11,485 nt of DNA from an uncultured Parabacteroides sp. (GTDB lineage Bacteria > Bacteroidota > Bacteroidia > Bacteroidales > Tannerellaceae): the NCBI GenBank assembly GCA_900552465.1, contig URZO01000123.1, positions 1 to 11,485 of the forward strand. The letters are read 5' to 3'. Both the position numbers and the translations under genes were made by a program. The notes under the pieces were generated by a model, which saw only the letters and a program-made list of their open reading frames with translations, ran no database searches and had not been told where the DNA came from. Below are positions 1-7,888 of this stretch, in pieces (position 1 is the first letter of the stretch; every line of letters starts with the position of its first letter).

Positions 1-37
1 CGCCGGTCGGAGTGTATGTCACGCGTTGTTTATTCAT
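1..37 (-). CDS. Start of a truncated gene, probable TSCPD-domain protein
   Basis: Only the first 12 codons are inside the window. Read on the minus strand from an ATG at 35-37, they give MNKQRVTYTPTG, and the next codon begins with G. A purine-rich AAGGAA abuts the start, and a Bacteroidota -7 box lies about 45 bp upstream (80-87), which supports a real gene start. From memory, the N-terminus resembles small (about 80-90 aa) proteins of the TIGR03905/TSCPD family, which begin with a V-T-Y-x-x-x-G-V-C-S pattern and carry a C-terminal cysteine motif related to a ribonucleotide reductase domain. Their biochemical role is not established. Twelve residues are too few for certainty, so the family name is an inference and the gene call itself is moderate. 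Confidence 0.5.
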   Translation of the reverse strand, partial: MNKQRVTYTPTG

Positions 38-79
38 TTCCTTATTTTATTTATCCGTAATGTCGTCAATAACGGGGTG

Positions 80-87
80 CAAAGGTA
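80..87 (-). promoter_or_regulatory. -7 promoter box for the left-edge gene
   Basis: On the minus strand this reads TACCTTTG, a perfect match to the Bacteroidota -7 consensus TAnnTTTG. It would start transcription near position 73, about 36 nt before the ATG at 37. No clear TTG -33 box is seen at the usual distance, so the call rests on the -7 box and its placement. Confidence 0.5.
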
Positions 88-91
88 TAAA

Positions 92-99
92 TAAATTTG
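92..99 (+). promoter_or_regulatory. Candidate -7 box facing the RRM gene
   Basis: The plus strand reads TAAATTTG, which fits TAnnTTTG. It lies only 4 bp from the oppositely oriented -7 box at 80-87. If used, it would give the RRM gene a 5' leader of about 240 nt. There is no -33 TTG at the expected spacing, and the sequence is so AT-rich that chance matches are likely. The rest of 100-348 is AT-rich and shows no open frame, RNA gene or strong hairpin that I can support. Confidence 0.3.
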
Positions 100-348
100 A
101 AAAGGTGTTTTAAACCTTAAGTATTGACCTTATTTCATAAAAGAAATGTATTATTCGATATAAATAGAGAAAGATAGTGCATTATCCAAAAAGAATGCTT
201 TCCTTTGTATCAACAAACAATAAGAGATTTATTTCGATTTGATTTTTCACATGTATCTCCTCAGTTATCCAGATTGAGTATTTCCACCTCTGATAAAGAA
301 CTTCCTTATATTCTGTTGTTGAATTATTAATTTTTTATTTTTATATTT

Positions 349-594
349 ATGAACATGTACATTGGCAACCTTAGCTACAACGTTAGGGAAGCAGATTTGA
401 GAGAAGTTATGGAAGAGTATGGAACTGTTGAATCAGTAAAACTCATCGTAGATCGCGACACAAGAAGATCAAAAGGTTTTGCATTCATCGAAATGCCGGA
501 AACTTCAGAAGCAAAAAGAGCAATCGAAGAATTGAACGGAGCTACATACGAAGGCCGTCCGATGGTTGTTAAAGAAGCACTCCCAAGAAATTAA
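349..594 (+). CDS. Single-RRM RNA-binding protein
   Basis: This 81-aa protein is one complete RNA recognition motif with almost nothing else. RNP2 is MYIGNL (residues 3-8) and RNP1 is KGFAFIEM (residues 42-49), both matching the consensus, including the aromatic residues Y4, F44 and F46 that stack on RNA bases. The expected beta-alpha-beta-beta-alpha-beta order fits the length. It has no glycine-rich tail, unlike many cyanobacterial relatives. Proteins of this type are common in gut Bacteroidales, where RRM proteins such as RbpB have been linked to post-transcriptional regulation; these genomes lack a typical Hfq. It should bind single-stranded RNA in the cytoplasm, but its targets cannot be read from the sequence. 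The start is set by ATG at 349 after a very U-rich leader (330-348), which is common in this phylum in place of a Shine-Dalgarno site. It is monocistronic, with a terminator 27 bp downstream. Confidence 0.95.
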   Translation: MNMYIGNLSYNVREADLREVMEEYGTVESVKLIVDRDTRRSKGFAFIEMPETSEAKRAIEELNGATYEGRPMVVKEALPRN

Positions 595-620
595 TTCACT
601 GAATTATAAAAACAGTATTG

Positions 621-658
621 AAAAGGATATCCGGTTTCGGGTATCCTTTTCTTTGTTT
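621..658 (+). terminator. Intrinsic terminator of the RRM gene
   Basis: A 12-bp stem pairs 621-632 (AAAAGGATATCC) with 639-650 (GGGTATCCTTTT), with one T-G wobble and a 6-nt loop. It is followed by the T-rich tail TTTTCTTTGTTT. It sits 27 bp after the RRM stop codon. The A-rich 5' arm could also make it work in the opposite direction. Confidence 0.9.
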
Positions 659-692
659 ACAGACCATAACCTGCCGGCTGGACTCGGAGTAG

Positions 693-723
693 TATTTTAG
701 GTAATTTCTTTTTTCCTAAAATA
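693..723. repeat. 9-bp perfect inverted repeat upstream of folC
   Basis: TATTTTAGG (693-701) and CCTAAAATA (715-723) are perfect reverse complements separated by 13 nt of mostly T. The right arm ends 8 bp before the folC -7 box, so the repeat covers the -33 region. There is no T-run after either arm that would make it a terminator. An operator is possible but unproven. Confidence 0.5.
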
Positions 724-731
724 TTTGTACC

Positions 732-739
732 TAACTTTG
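732..739 (+). promoter_or_regulatory. -7 promoter box of folC
   Basis: TAACTTTG matches TAnnTTTG exactly. It predicts a transcript start near 746 and a leader of about 15 nt before the ATG at 761. No TTG is present at the -33 distance; a run of T occupies it. The box argues against any folC start upstream of 761, such as the in-frame TTG at 725, because that codon would lie outside the transcript. Confidence 0.6.
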
Positions 740-760
740 CGAAACATAAATGACAACTGT

Positions 761-2068
761 ATGACGTACGAAGAAACGCTACACTATCTATATACCAGCA
801 TTCCTGTATTTCAGAATGCCGGACCTTCAGCTTACAAACCCGGACTGGGAACCAGCATCGCGCTGGACGACTATTTAGGTAACCCGCATAAAGCCTATAA
901 AACGATCCACGTCGCGGGAACAAACGGGAAAGGTTCCGTCAGCCATCTGCTGGCAGCTATTTTACGGCAGTCGGGATATAAAGTCGGGCTGTACACCTCC
1001 CCGCACCTGATCGATTTCCGCGAACGGATCCGGGTGAACGGGCAAAAGATATCCCAGAAATATGTTATAGATTTTGTAGAACGCCACCGCTCTTTCTTCG
1101 AACCTCTCCATCCTTCTTTTTTTGAACTGACATCCAGCATGGCATTCGATTATTTCCGTGCCGAGGAAGTGGACTATGCCGTGATCGAAGTAGGTTTGGG
1201 AGGACGGTTAGACAGTACGAATATCATTACTCCTATTCTGAGCATCATTACGAATATCAGCCTGGATCATACTCAGTTCCTGGGCGACACGGTCGAAAAG
1301 ATTGCCTTCGAGAAAGCCGGTATCATTAAGAAAGACGTTCCTGCACTGATCGGCGAGGCAGACCGCCACAGCGTAGCACAGGTCTTTATGGATGCCGCCG
1401 ACAAAGCCGGTACACACGTTATTTTTGCACAAGATAAAGAACTGCTGAAAGAATCCTATCTGACGGATACCGGCAAATGGTATCTGGACTCGACGGAATA
1501 CGGACAATTGTCCGGCCAGTTGGGCGGTGTCGTACAGTTCAGGAATGCAACAACCGTATTGGGAGCTATCGATCTGCTTAAAACATCTGGAGTCAATATA
1601 CCTGTGGAAGCGATTCGCGAAGGATTTGAACACGTCGTCGAGCTGACAGGCCTAATGGGACGCTGGCAAGTCTTGCAGGCAGACCCGAAAGTCGTATGCG
1701 ACACCGGACACAACGTTGGTGGCTGGCAATACCTGAGCATCCAACTGGAAGAAGAGATAACGCAACACAAGCAACTCTATATGATCGTCGGCATGGTCAA
1801 CGACAAAGACATCAACGGTGTACTCGAACTGATGCCGAAGGAAGCATTCTACTTCTTCACCCAGGCATCCGTTCAACGGGCAATGCCTGCGGAAGACTTC
1901 GCTGCATTGGCTATTCAGCACGGACTATCGGGTGTCGTATGCGACTCTGTGCCGGAAGCCGTAGAAAAAGCGCTGGCACGTGCCGGACAAGACGATACGA
2001 TCTTCATCGGTGGCAGTACCTTTGTCGTTGCTGACGCCCTGCCCCTATTCATCAAGGATAATAAATAA
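761..2068 (+). CDS. folC: Folylpolyglutamate synthase / dihydrofolate synthase (FolC)
   Basis: This Mur-ligase-family enzyme joins glutamate to dihydropteroate and/or to folates using ATP, in the cytoplasmic folate pathway. The protein is 435 aa from the ATG at 761, normal for the family. Visible signatures, numbered from that start, are the P-loop HVAGTNGKGS (50-59), YTSPHL (78-83), ERIRVNG (88-94), the catalytic-site block EVGLGGRLDSTN (143-154), ISLDHTQFLGDT (166-177) and FEKAGIIK (183-190). In the C-terminal domain the GLMGR and CDTGHN motifs correspond to the usual GR and D-x-x-HN motifs that hold ATP and glutamate. The frame stays open upstream to a TTG at 725, but the -7 promoter box at 732-739 lies downstream of that codon, so 761 is preferred. 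The sequence alone does not separate a bifunctional enzyme from one with a single activity. The MFS gene follows after 23 bp, so the two are probably co-transcribed. Confidence 0.95.
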   Translation: MTYEETLHYLYTSIPVFQNAGPSAYKPGLGTSIALDDYLGNPHKAYKTIHVAGTNGKGSVSHLLAAILRQSGYKVGLYTSPHLIDFRERIRVNGQKISQKYVIDFVERHRSFFEPLHPSFFELTSSMAFDYFRAEEVDYAVIEVGLGGRLDSTNIITPILSIITNISLDHTQFLGDTVEKIAFEKAGIIKKDVPALIGEADRHSVAQVFMDAADKAGTHVIFAQDKELLKESYLTDTGKWYLDSTEYGQLSGQLGGVVQFRNATTVLGAIDLLKTSGVNIPVEAIREGFEHVVELTGLMGRWQVLQADPKVVCDTGHNVGGWQYLSIQLEEEITQHKQLYMIVGMVNDKDINGVLELMPKEAFYFFTQASVQRAMPAEDFAALAIQHGLSGVVCDSVPEAVEKALARAGQDDTIFIGGSTFVVADALPLFIKDNK

Positions 2069-2091
2069 CTTAATTCATATAAACAAATATC

Positions 2092-3534
2092 ATGACAGAA
2101 CAAATTCAGAGAAAACTGAGCGAATCGAAGACAGCACGATGGGCTGTACTGGCGCTCGTTGCATTTACAATGCTCTGCGGATACTTCATCACAGATATGA
2201 TGGCTCCGCTTCAGGACTTATTGCAAACACCGGTCGATGGTGGAGGATTAGGATGGACAGCCAATGAATACGGCAAATTTACCAGCGCCTATGGCTGGTT
2301 CAACGTATTCTTCCTTATGCTTATCTTTGGCGGAATGATCCTGGACAAAATGGGCGTACGTTTCACCGGAGTAATGGCAACCAGCATCATGCTTATTGGT
2401 GTGTTTATCAAATGGTTTGGCGTATCGCACGATTTCGGCGGCGAAACAGTTTCCATCTTCGGTACGGAATGGGGCTATCCGCTGTTGGTCGCTTCACTTG
2501 GTTATGCCTTGTTTGGCGTAGGGGTTGAAATCGCCGGTATTACCGTTTCAAAGATTATTGTCAAATGGTTCAAAGGCAAGGAAATGGCTTTGGCGATGGG
2601 ACTCGAAATGGCTTGCGCCCGTATAGGTACGGGATTGGCAATCGGTGTGACCCCTCTGTTAAGCCGTGCGTTTGGCAACTCCATCAGTATGCCGATCTTT
2701 ATCGGGCTGATCCTGCTTTGCATCGGTTTGATTTCCTTCATCGTATTTGTTATCATGGATAAAAAGCGCGATGCTGAAGATGCCGCTGCCGCTACCGGCG
2801 ACGAAGAGGCAGAAGAGCCGTTCCGCTTCAGCGACATCCTGGACATCGTCACGCTGAAAGGCTTCTGGTATATGGCGCTGCTTTGCGTTTTGTTCTATTC
2901 AGCCGTTTTTCCCTTCTTGAAATATGCACCGAACCTGATGATCAACAAGTTCGGCATCGACCCGGAATGGTCGGGCGTTATTCCGGCGTTACTACCTTTC
3001 GGAAACATCCTGCTGACTCCGTTCTTCGGTAACCTGTACGACCGCAAAGGGAAAGGTGCGACTATTATGATTATCGGTTCCGTTATGCTGATATTCATCC
3101 ACTGCATGTTCTCTATCCCGATGTTGAATAACTGGATTGTGGCGCTCTGCCTCATCATCCTGCTGGGTATCGCATTCTCGCTGGTTCCTTCTGCCATGTG
3201 GCCTTCCGTTCCGAAGATCATTCCGGAAAACAAGTTAGGAACAGCCTATGCACTTATCTTCTGGGTACAAAATTGGGGGTTGATGGGCGTTCCGTATATG
3301 ATTGGCCTTGTACTGGACAAATACTGCATTACCGGCATGGTAGACGGGAAGCCGACATACGACTATACCATTCCAATGCTGATATTCACTTGTTTCGGTA
3401 TCCTGGCGCTCTTCATCTCTCTCCTCTTGAAACGTGAAGACCGCATTAAGGGTTACGGCTTGGAACTTCCGAACATCCAGAAGGATGCAGACATTGTTCT
3501 GGCTGAAGAAATGATCGGCGAAGGACAAAGATAA
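2092..3534 (+). CDS. Major facilitator superfamily transporter, MFSD1-like
   Basis: This 480-aa inner-membrane carrier has about 12 hydrophobic segments in two halves, separated by a charged, Asp/Glu/Ala-rich cytoplasmic loop (about 223-250). The MFS motif A appears in the first half as GGMILDKMGVR (80-90) and is echoed in the second as GNLYDRKGKG (313-322). The block MWPSVPKIIPENKLGTAYA (369-387), followed by a QN-x-G-L motif (393-397), closely resembles the signature W-P-x-V-x-x-V-P-E-x-x-L-G-T-A-Y of eukaryotic MFSD1, as I recall that family. Human MFSD1 is a lysosomal dipeptide carrier, so a small-peptide or organic-solute substrate is conceivable, but the substrate here is unknown. The gene begins 23 bp after folC with no clear promoter between them, which suggests an operon. 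Nothing in the protein points specifically to folate. It ends with a soluble tail of about 30 residues (450-480). Confidence 0.9.
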   Translation: MTEQIQRKLSESKTARWAVLALVAFTMLCGYFITDMMAPLQDLLQTPVDGGGLGWTANEYGKFTSAYGWFNVFFLMLIFGGMILDKMGVRFTGVMATSIMLIGVFIKWFGVSHDFGGETVSIFGTEWGYPLLVASLGYALFGVGVEIAGITVSKIIVKWFKGKEMALAMGLEMACARIGTGLAIGVTPLLSRAFGNSISMPIFIGLILLCIGLISFIVFVIMDKKRDAEDAAAATGDEEAEEPFRFSDILDIVTLKGFWYMALLCVLFYSAVFPFLKYAPNLMINKFGIDPEWSGVIPALLPFGNILLTPFFGNLYDRKGKGATIMIIGSVMLIFIHCMFSIPMLNNWIVALCLIILLGIAFSLVPSAMWPSVPKIIPENKLGTAYALIFWVQNWGLMGVPYMIGLVLDKYCITGMVDGKPTYDYTIPMLIFTCFGILALFISLLLKREDRIKGYGLELPNIQKDADIVLAEEMIGEGQR

Positions 3535-3603
3535 CCTGTGAAAGCGGTGTTCTAATAAAGGGATGTGTCAAAAGTCCTATTTATAGCGTCTGTGTCCTGG
3601 CGG

Positions 3604-3626
3604 TCCCGGATCAAGTCCGGGATGAC
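3604..3626. repeat. GC-rich palindromic unit, copy 1
   Basis: TCCCGGA (3604-3610) and TCCGGGA (3616-3622) form a 7-bp stem around the loop TCAAG, followed by TGAC. An outer pair, TGGCGG (3598-3603) and CCGCCA (3632-3637), encloses it. It is related to the unit at 3675-3697. Confidence 0.75.
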
Positions 3627-3674
3627 TGCACCCGCCATCTCATCCTAATTGCTGTAAATCAGCTTAGGATGAGG

Positions 3675-3697
3675 TTGCGGGTCAAGCCCGCAATGAC
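3675..3697. repeat. GC-rich palindromic unit, copy 2
   Basis: TTGCGGG (3675-3681) and CCCGCAA (3687-3693) form a 7-bp stem around the same TCAAG loop and are followed by the same TGAC as copy 1, in the same orientation. Three of the seven stem pairs differ from copy 1, and every change is matched on the other arm. Confidence 0.75.
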
Positions 3698-3746
3698 ACG
3701 CTTTAGCGTTAAAACTTACTTTTGACACATCCTCTAATACCGACTT

Positions 3747-6700
3747 TTAACCCCTGTCTTTATTTTGTTGTACATACTCACTCGGCGACATACCATACAT
3801 AGCCTTGAAGCAGGTGGCGAAATAAGCATGCGAGTTAAAGCCGATATTAGCAGAGACTTCCGATACGTTCATATCTGTTTCCAGCAACATCCTGGCAGCT
3901 ATCTCAAGACGTTTGTTACGGATCAGATCTACCGGAGAAAGATCGGTGATCGCTTTCAGTTTACGATAAAAGTTGGCACGTCCCATTCCGACTCCCCGAC
4001 ATAACAGTTCCACATTCAGTTCCGGATTGGACAGATTCTGTTCGATCACCTCAAAGAGCTTTTGCATGAACCTGTCATCAGCCGAAGTAGTCTCGATGCC
4101 TAACGATTCCAACGAAAACTTCTTACCATACAACTCCTTCAGCCGTTCGCGGGAAGCCAGGATGTTACGGATACGATACAAGAGTACCCCCATGTTGAAA
4201 GGCTTCACGATATAGTCATCCGCCCCACATTGGAAGCCTTCCTTAATATGCATTACCATAGACTTGGCTGTGATAATAATTACCGGAATATGTCCGGTAC
4301 GCAGATCCTGCTTGATCTCCGAGCAAAGCTGAAGGCCATCCTTTTTGGGCATCATAATATCACTGATCACCAGATCCGGTAGCGTTTCCACAATCTTGTC
4401 GAATGCCTCTGCCCCATTTTCAGCTTCCAATACATCAAAGTAGGGATCCAGACGCTTTTTGATATATTGACGGACATCCTGATTGTCTTCAGCCAATAAT
4501 AAGGTATAACGCTGACCGGAAACAGCGGGCTGTTCCTGTATATCCGGTATTTCGGATTCGTTTTCCGTCTCTTCCACTTCCCCATACGGGTTCTTTGCAG
4601 AAGAGGTCTCTTCTGCAACCTGCTCATAAGCATACGCTTCGCGATCTATAGGAATGAGAACACGGAAAGCCGCACCTTTCGGTTCGTTGTCTTCCACCCA
4701 AACGGTTCCCCTATGTAACTTCACGATAGAGAAAACCAGGCTAAGGCCGATACCCGTACCGGTCGTATTCAACTCGCTTTCGTCCGTTCCCTGATAGAAT
4801 GGAGCAAATATATGGAGCTTATCGGAGTCATCTATTCCCTTTCCCGTATCTTCGACCGAAAGGCATACGTAACGGGAAGAAACAGCGATCTCATTATCCA
4901 CCCTGCCGGGATAATCTTCCCGCAATCCGGATGCAGGCAGAGATTGCAAACGAATCGTCACTGACTCGCCCGGCACAGTATGCTTAAAGGCATTCGACAG
5001 CAAGTTGAAGGCGACCTTTTCCAGCAATGCCCTGTCGAACCAGGCATCGATACGGGATTCGTCGGACTCCAATCGGAAATCGATCTGTTCTTTAGAAGCA
5101 ATTTGGTTAAAGGCTATATATATTTCCTGTGTAAACAGATACAAATCATTATGGGATACACGCAGTTGCAGGTTACCGCTCTGATTCTTGCGAAGGTCCA
5201 TCAACTGGTTTACCAACAACAGGAGGCGCTGGGCATTTCCATAAACCAGGCGTAACGTTCTTTTCAGGCCCGGGTTCATATCCACCCGTTGCAAGACTTC
5301 TTCCAAAGGGGAAAGGATCAGCATGAGCGGCGTACGCAATTCGTGCGAAAAGTTCGTGAACATGCGTATCTTGGACTGGTGGAACTCTTCCTGCCGTTGT
5401 TGCTCTTTTTGCTTTTCGACCAGATCACGCTCTAATTTGCGTTTCATGTGCAGATAATACCAGATCACATAACATACGATAGAGAAAACCAATATATAAA
5501 AAAGATATGCATACCACGTCTGCCAGAGCGGAGTCTGGATATGGATCGCCAGCGACCGTCCTTCATCATTCCAGAGTCCGTCATTATTAGAGGCACGGAC
5601 CCTGAACACATAGTTCCCCGGTTTCAGGTTCGTATAGAAAGCCTCCTTACGTGAACCTGCATCATTCCAGTCCGTATCATAGCCTTCAAGCCTGTAAGCA
5701 TATTTATTCTGGTTCGGATAGAGATAATTCAAAGCGGCATAGCCGACAGAGAAATTATTCTGGTTGTAACCAAGCTCTATCCTCTCAGTATAATCGAGCG
5801 TTTTATTCAACAATTCGGAAGGATCACCAGGGAGAACAGGCTTGTTATTGACAGTAAAAGAGGTCAGGACCACAGGAGGAATAAAGCTGTTCTCTTTCAG
5901 CCGTTCCGGATAAAAAGAGATAATGCCGTTGCTGCCGCTAAAAAAAATCCGGTCGTCGGGTAATTTGATACCCCCCTTCAAGCTGAATTCATTTACCGGA
6001 ATCTCGCTCTTTCCCATATAGTTGATAAACGTATGTGATTCCGGATCGTAAGCAGAAATACCGTTTCCCGTACTGATCCAGAGTTTCCCGTCGTCGCCGG
6101 GAATAATGGCATTGATGTTGTCATCACTAAGCCCATCATGGGTAGTCAACCGTTCCACGATCCCGCCCTGCTCATCGAAACGGCAGAATCCTCCGCCAAA
6201 AGTACCGATCCAGATACGGCCGTCATTATCTTTCACGATGTTGGAGACATGATCATTATATAATTTCCGTGAGCCTTCCTGGCGGGTATTATAAGTTTTT
6301 ATCTCTTGTGTATGAGAATCATACAGACTCAACCCCGCTACATGCATCCCGATCAAATAGACTCCATCCCGTATTTCCAGGAAGCTGCGGACACTTGGTA
6401 AACGGCCGAAAACACTGTCTGCCGGTGCAATCTTTCCATCAGGGAGGATACGGGTAATCCCTGTATTGTCAGTCGTTCCCACCCATAAAGCCCCGTCACT
6501 GCAACGTGCTATCGTATAGATACTGATCTCCCGGTTAAAAGAATAGTAAAGAGAAAATTTCTTCGTCCGGGTATCAAACCGGTAGAGAGTTCCTTTCTGT
6601 GTACCGCACCAGACAGTATCTCCTTCGATAAATAGAGATTTGATGATATTCCGGTCGTTCAGCGTATGGGAATGAGATTCCACCAGATAGCGTTCAAAAG

Positions 6701-7868
6701 TATCTGTTTCCAGATCAAGTGAAAGCAAACCTCTCCCTTCCGACGCAATCCACAAGGTATGGTCCGGTTGATAAGCCATTGTCGCAAAAATACCAAACAG
6801 TTTGTCATGGGTATATTGTAAATCATAGAATATAAAGCGGCTGTTCAACGGGTTACTGTAACTGACTCCGCCGGCATAAGTCCCGACCCATAACGTATTT
6901 GCATTATCGACAAAAGCAGAAAAGACCGAGAAATGGCTAAGTCCTCCTTTGCGTTCATCGAAATTCGTATAAGTCGTACGGGAACCGTCCAAAGGGTCCA
7001 ACAGGCTCAAACCGTTGTAAGTACCGACAACCAGCTTGCCGTTATAGGTATTGATCGTACGGACCGAATTATCTCCCAAGCCACCATTCTGAGTCGTATA
7101 GTGCGTGACAACATTCGTTTTTACGTCGATCTTGTTCAGTCCGGCCTGCCGGCTTCCTACCCACAGGTTTCCATTCACATTTTCATGAATAGCGGAGATA
7201 TTATTAGCTGTCAATGAAGAAGATGTCGTATTCTTGAAATAATGCGAAAGGATCTTCTGCATGCCGTCACAAATATAAAGCCCGTTTCTGAATGTTCCGA
7301 TCAAGAGATTACCGTTATGGTCTTCACTGATGGCCATTATCTGATCAACAGGCAGTCCGCCATCCATATCGGTTAACGTAAACGAACCATCCTCATAATT
7401 GTAAAGGAACAACCCTTTGTTCGTCCCCACCCAGAAACGTTTCCGGCTATCGACAAAAAGGCTTGAAATCCATGCCCCGTTAACGGGCGACTGCGAATAA
7501 GCCGTCATATCATTGTAAGAAATAATCCTGTTTATGCTTAAATCCAGCCGGTTCAGTCCGTTCATCGTGCCAACCCACAGGTTGCCACGGTCATCTTCCG
7601 CCAATGCTGTTACATGATTACTGGACAAGCTCAGCGAATCACCATTGTGATGCTTATAGACAACAAAAGAATTGCCGTCATAACGGTTCAGTCCGTTACG
7701 TGTAGCAAACCACATGAAGCCGCTCTTATCCTGATGTATCTTCAGTACGGACAGTTGTGACAAACCGTCTTCCAGCTTCAAAGAAGAAAAAGAAAATGGG
7801 GAAATGGCTCCGTTCAGACAGGTACTCAAACAACAGAGGCAAAAAGTTATCAAGTAAGTTTTGTTCAT
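3747..7868 (-). CDS. Hybrid two-component system regulator (sensor kinase, receiver and AraC DNA-binding domain in one protein)
   Basis: This 1373-aa inner-membrane protein senses a periplasmic signal and controls transcription directly. Order: signal peptide (about 1-21); two seven-bladed propellers of Reg_prop repeats (about 30-655), with 14 W-x-G-T-like blade motifs counted, such as LWVGT; a Y_Y_Y domain (about 700-778); one membrane span (about 785-806); a short coiled-coil linker; HisKA with FSHELRTPL and phospho-acceptor H842; HATPase with N-box N955/N959, DTGKG (1007-1011) and GTGIGL (1037-1042); an acidic linker; a receiver with E1127/D1128, phospho-acceptor D1170, T1200 and K1222; and a C-terminal AraC-type HTH (about 1278-1367). 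All key residues are present, so it should be active. In Bacteroides such proteins usually detect glycan fragments and switch on the adjacent utilisation locus, but no SusC/SusD or glycosidase is visible here. The ATG at 7868 follows the barrel gene by 38 bp and has its own promoter. The ligand is unknown. Confidence 0.96.
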   Translation of the reverse strand: MNKTYLITFCLCCLSTCLNGAISPFSFSSLKLEDGLSQLSVLKIHQDKSGFMWFATRNGLNRYDGNSFVVYKHHNGDSLSLSSNHVTALAEDDRGNLWVGTMNGLNRLDLSINRIISYNDMTAYSQSPVNGAWISSLFVDSRKRFWVGTNKGLFLYNYEDGSFTLTDMDGGLPVDQIMAISEDHNGNLLIGTFRNGLYICDGMQKILSHYFKNTTSSSLTANNISAIHENVNGNLWVGSRQAGLNKIDVKTNVVTHYTTQNGGLGDNSVRTINTYNGKLVVGTYNGLSLLDPLDGSRTTYTNFDERKGGLSHFSVFSAFVDNANTLWVGTYAGGVSYSNPLNSRFIFYDLQYTHDKLFGIFATMAYQPDHTLWIASEGRGLLSLDLETDTFERYLVESHSHTLNDRNIIKSLFIEGDTVWCGTQKGTLYRFDTRTKKFSLYYSFNREISIYTIARCSDGALWVGTTDNTGITRILPDGKIAPADSVFGRLPSVRSFLEIRDGVYLIGMHVAGLSLYDSHTQEIKTYNTRQEGSRKLYNDHVSNIVKDNDGRIWIGTFGGGFCRFDEQGGIVERLTTHDGLSDDNINAIIPGDDGKLWISTGNGISAYDPESHTFINYMGKSEIPVNEFSLKGGIKLPDDRIFFSGSNGIISFYPERLKENSFIPPVVLTSFTVNNKPVLPGDPSELLNKTLDYTERIELGYNQNNFSVGYAALNYLYPNQNKYAYRLEGYDTDWNDAGSRKEAFYTNLKPGNYVFRVRASNNDGLWNDEGRSLAIHIQTPLWQTWYAYLFYILVFSIVCYVIWYYLHMKRKLERDLVEKQKEQQRQEEFHQSKIRMFTNFSHELRTPLMLILSPLEEVLQRVDMNPGLKRTLRLVYGNAQRLLLLVNQLMDLRKNQSGNLQLRVSHNDLYLFTQEIYIAFNQIASKEQIDFRLESDESRIDAWFDRALLEKVAFNLLSNAFKHTVPGESVTIRLQSLPASGLREDYPGRVDNEIAVSSRYVCLSVEDTGKGIDDSDKLHIFAPFYQGTDESELNTTGTGIGLSLVFSIVKLHRGTVWVEDNEPKGAAFRVLIPIDREAYAYEQVAEETSSAKNPYGEVEETENESEIPDIQEQPAVSGQRYTLLLAEDNQDVRQYIKKRLDPYFDVLEAENGAEAFDKIVETLPDLVISDIMMPKKDGLQLCSEIKQDLRTGHIPVIIITAKSMVMHIKEGFQCGADDYIVKPFNMGVLLYRIRNILASRERLKELYGKKFSLESLGIETTSADDRFMQKLFEVIEQNLSNPELNVELLCRGVGMGRANFYRKLKAITDLSPVDLIRNKRLEIAARMLLETDMNVSEVSANIGFNSHAYFATCFKAMYGMSPSEYVQQNKDRG

Positions 7869-7888
7869 AACGTAAAAGCATTACGCCA

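Larger units (their letters stand above)
3551..3739. mobile_element. MITE/REP-like palindromic element with 15-bp terminal inverted repeats
   Basis: GGATGTGTCAAAAGT (3561-3575) is the exact reverse complement of ACTTTTGACACATCC (3718-3732), enclosing a 172-bp non-coding element. TCTAATA occurs just outside both ends (3551-3557 and 3733-3739), with three extra bases (AAG) on the left; it may be a target-site duplication. Inside, CTCATCCTAA (3639-3648) pairs with TTAGGATGAG (3664-3673), and an inner GCTG/CAGC pair extends the central hairpin. Two GC-rich palindromes flank that hairpin (3604-3626 and 3675-3697). The element fills the gap between two convergent genes, ending 14 bp from the regulator's stop codon. 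There is no transposase inside, so it would need to be moved in trans if mobile. I do not recognise a named family. Confidence 0.7.

Noticed and set aside
725..760. Upstream TTG start for folC adding 12 residues
   Set aside because: The TTG precedes the -7 promoter box at 732-739, and the added residues do not resemble a FolC N-terminus, so ATG 761 is preferred.
2018..2025. TACCTTTG inside the end of folC as a promoter for the transporter
   Set aside because: It matches the -7 box but has no TTG at the right distance and codes for conserved FolC residues (TFV). Likely a coincidence.
3535..3746. CRISPR array suggested by the repeated GC-rich units
   Set aside because: There are only two copies, in different sequence contexts and inside a larger inverted-repeat element, with no regular spacer pattern and no cas genes.
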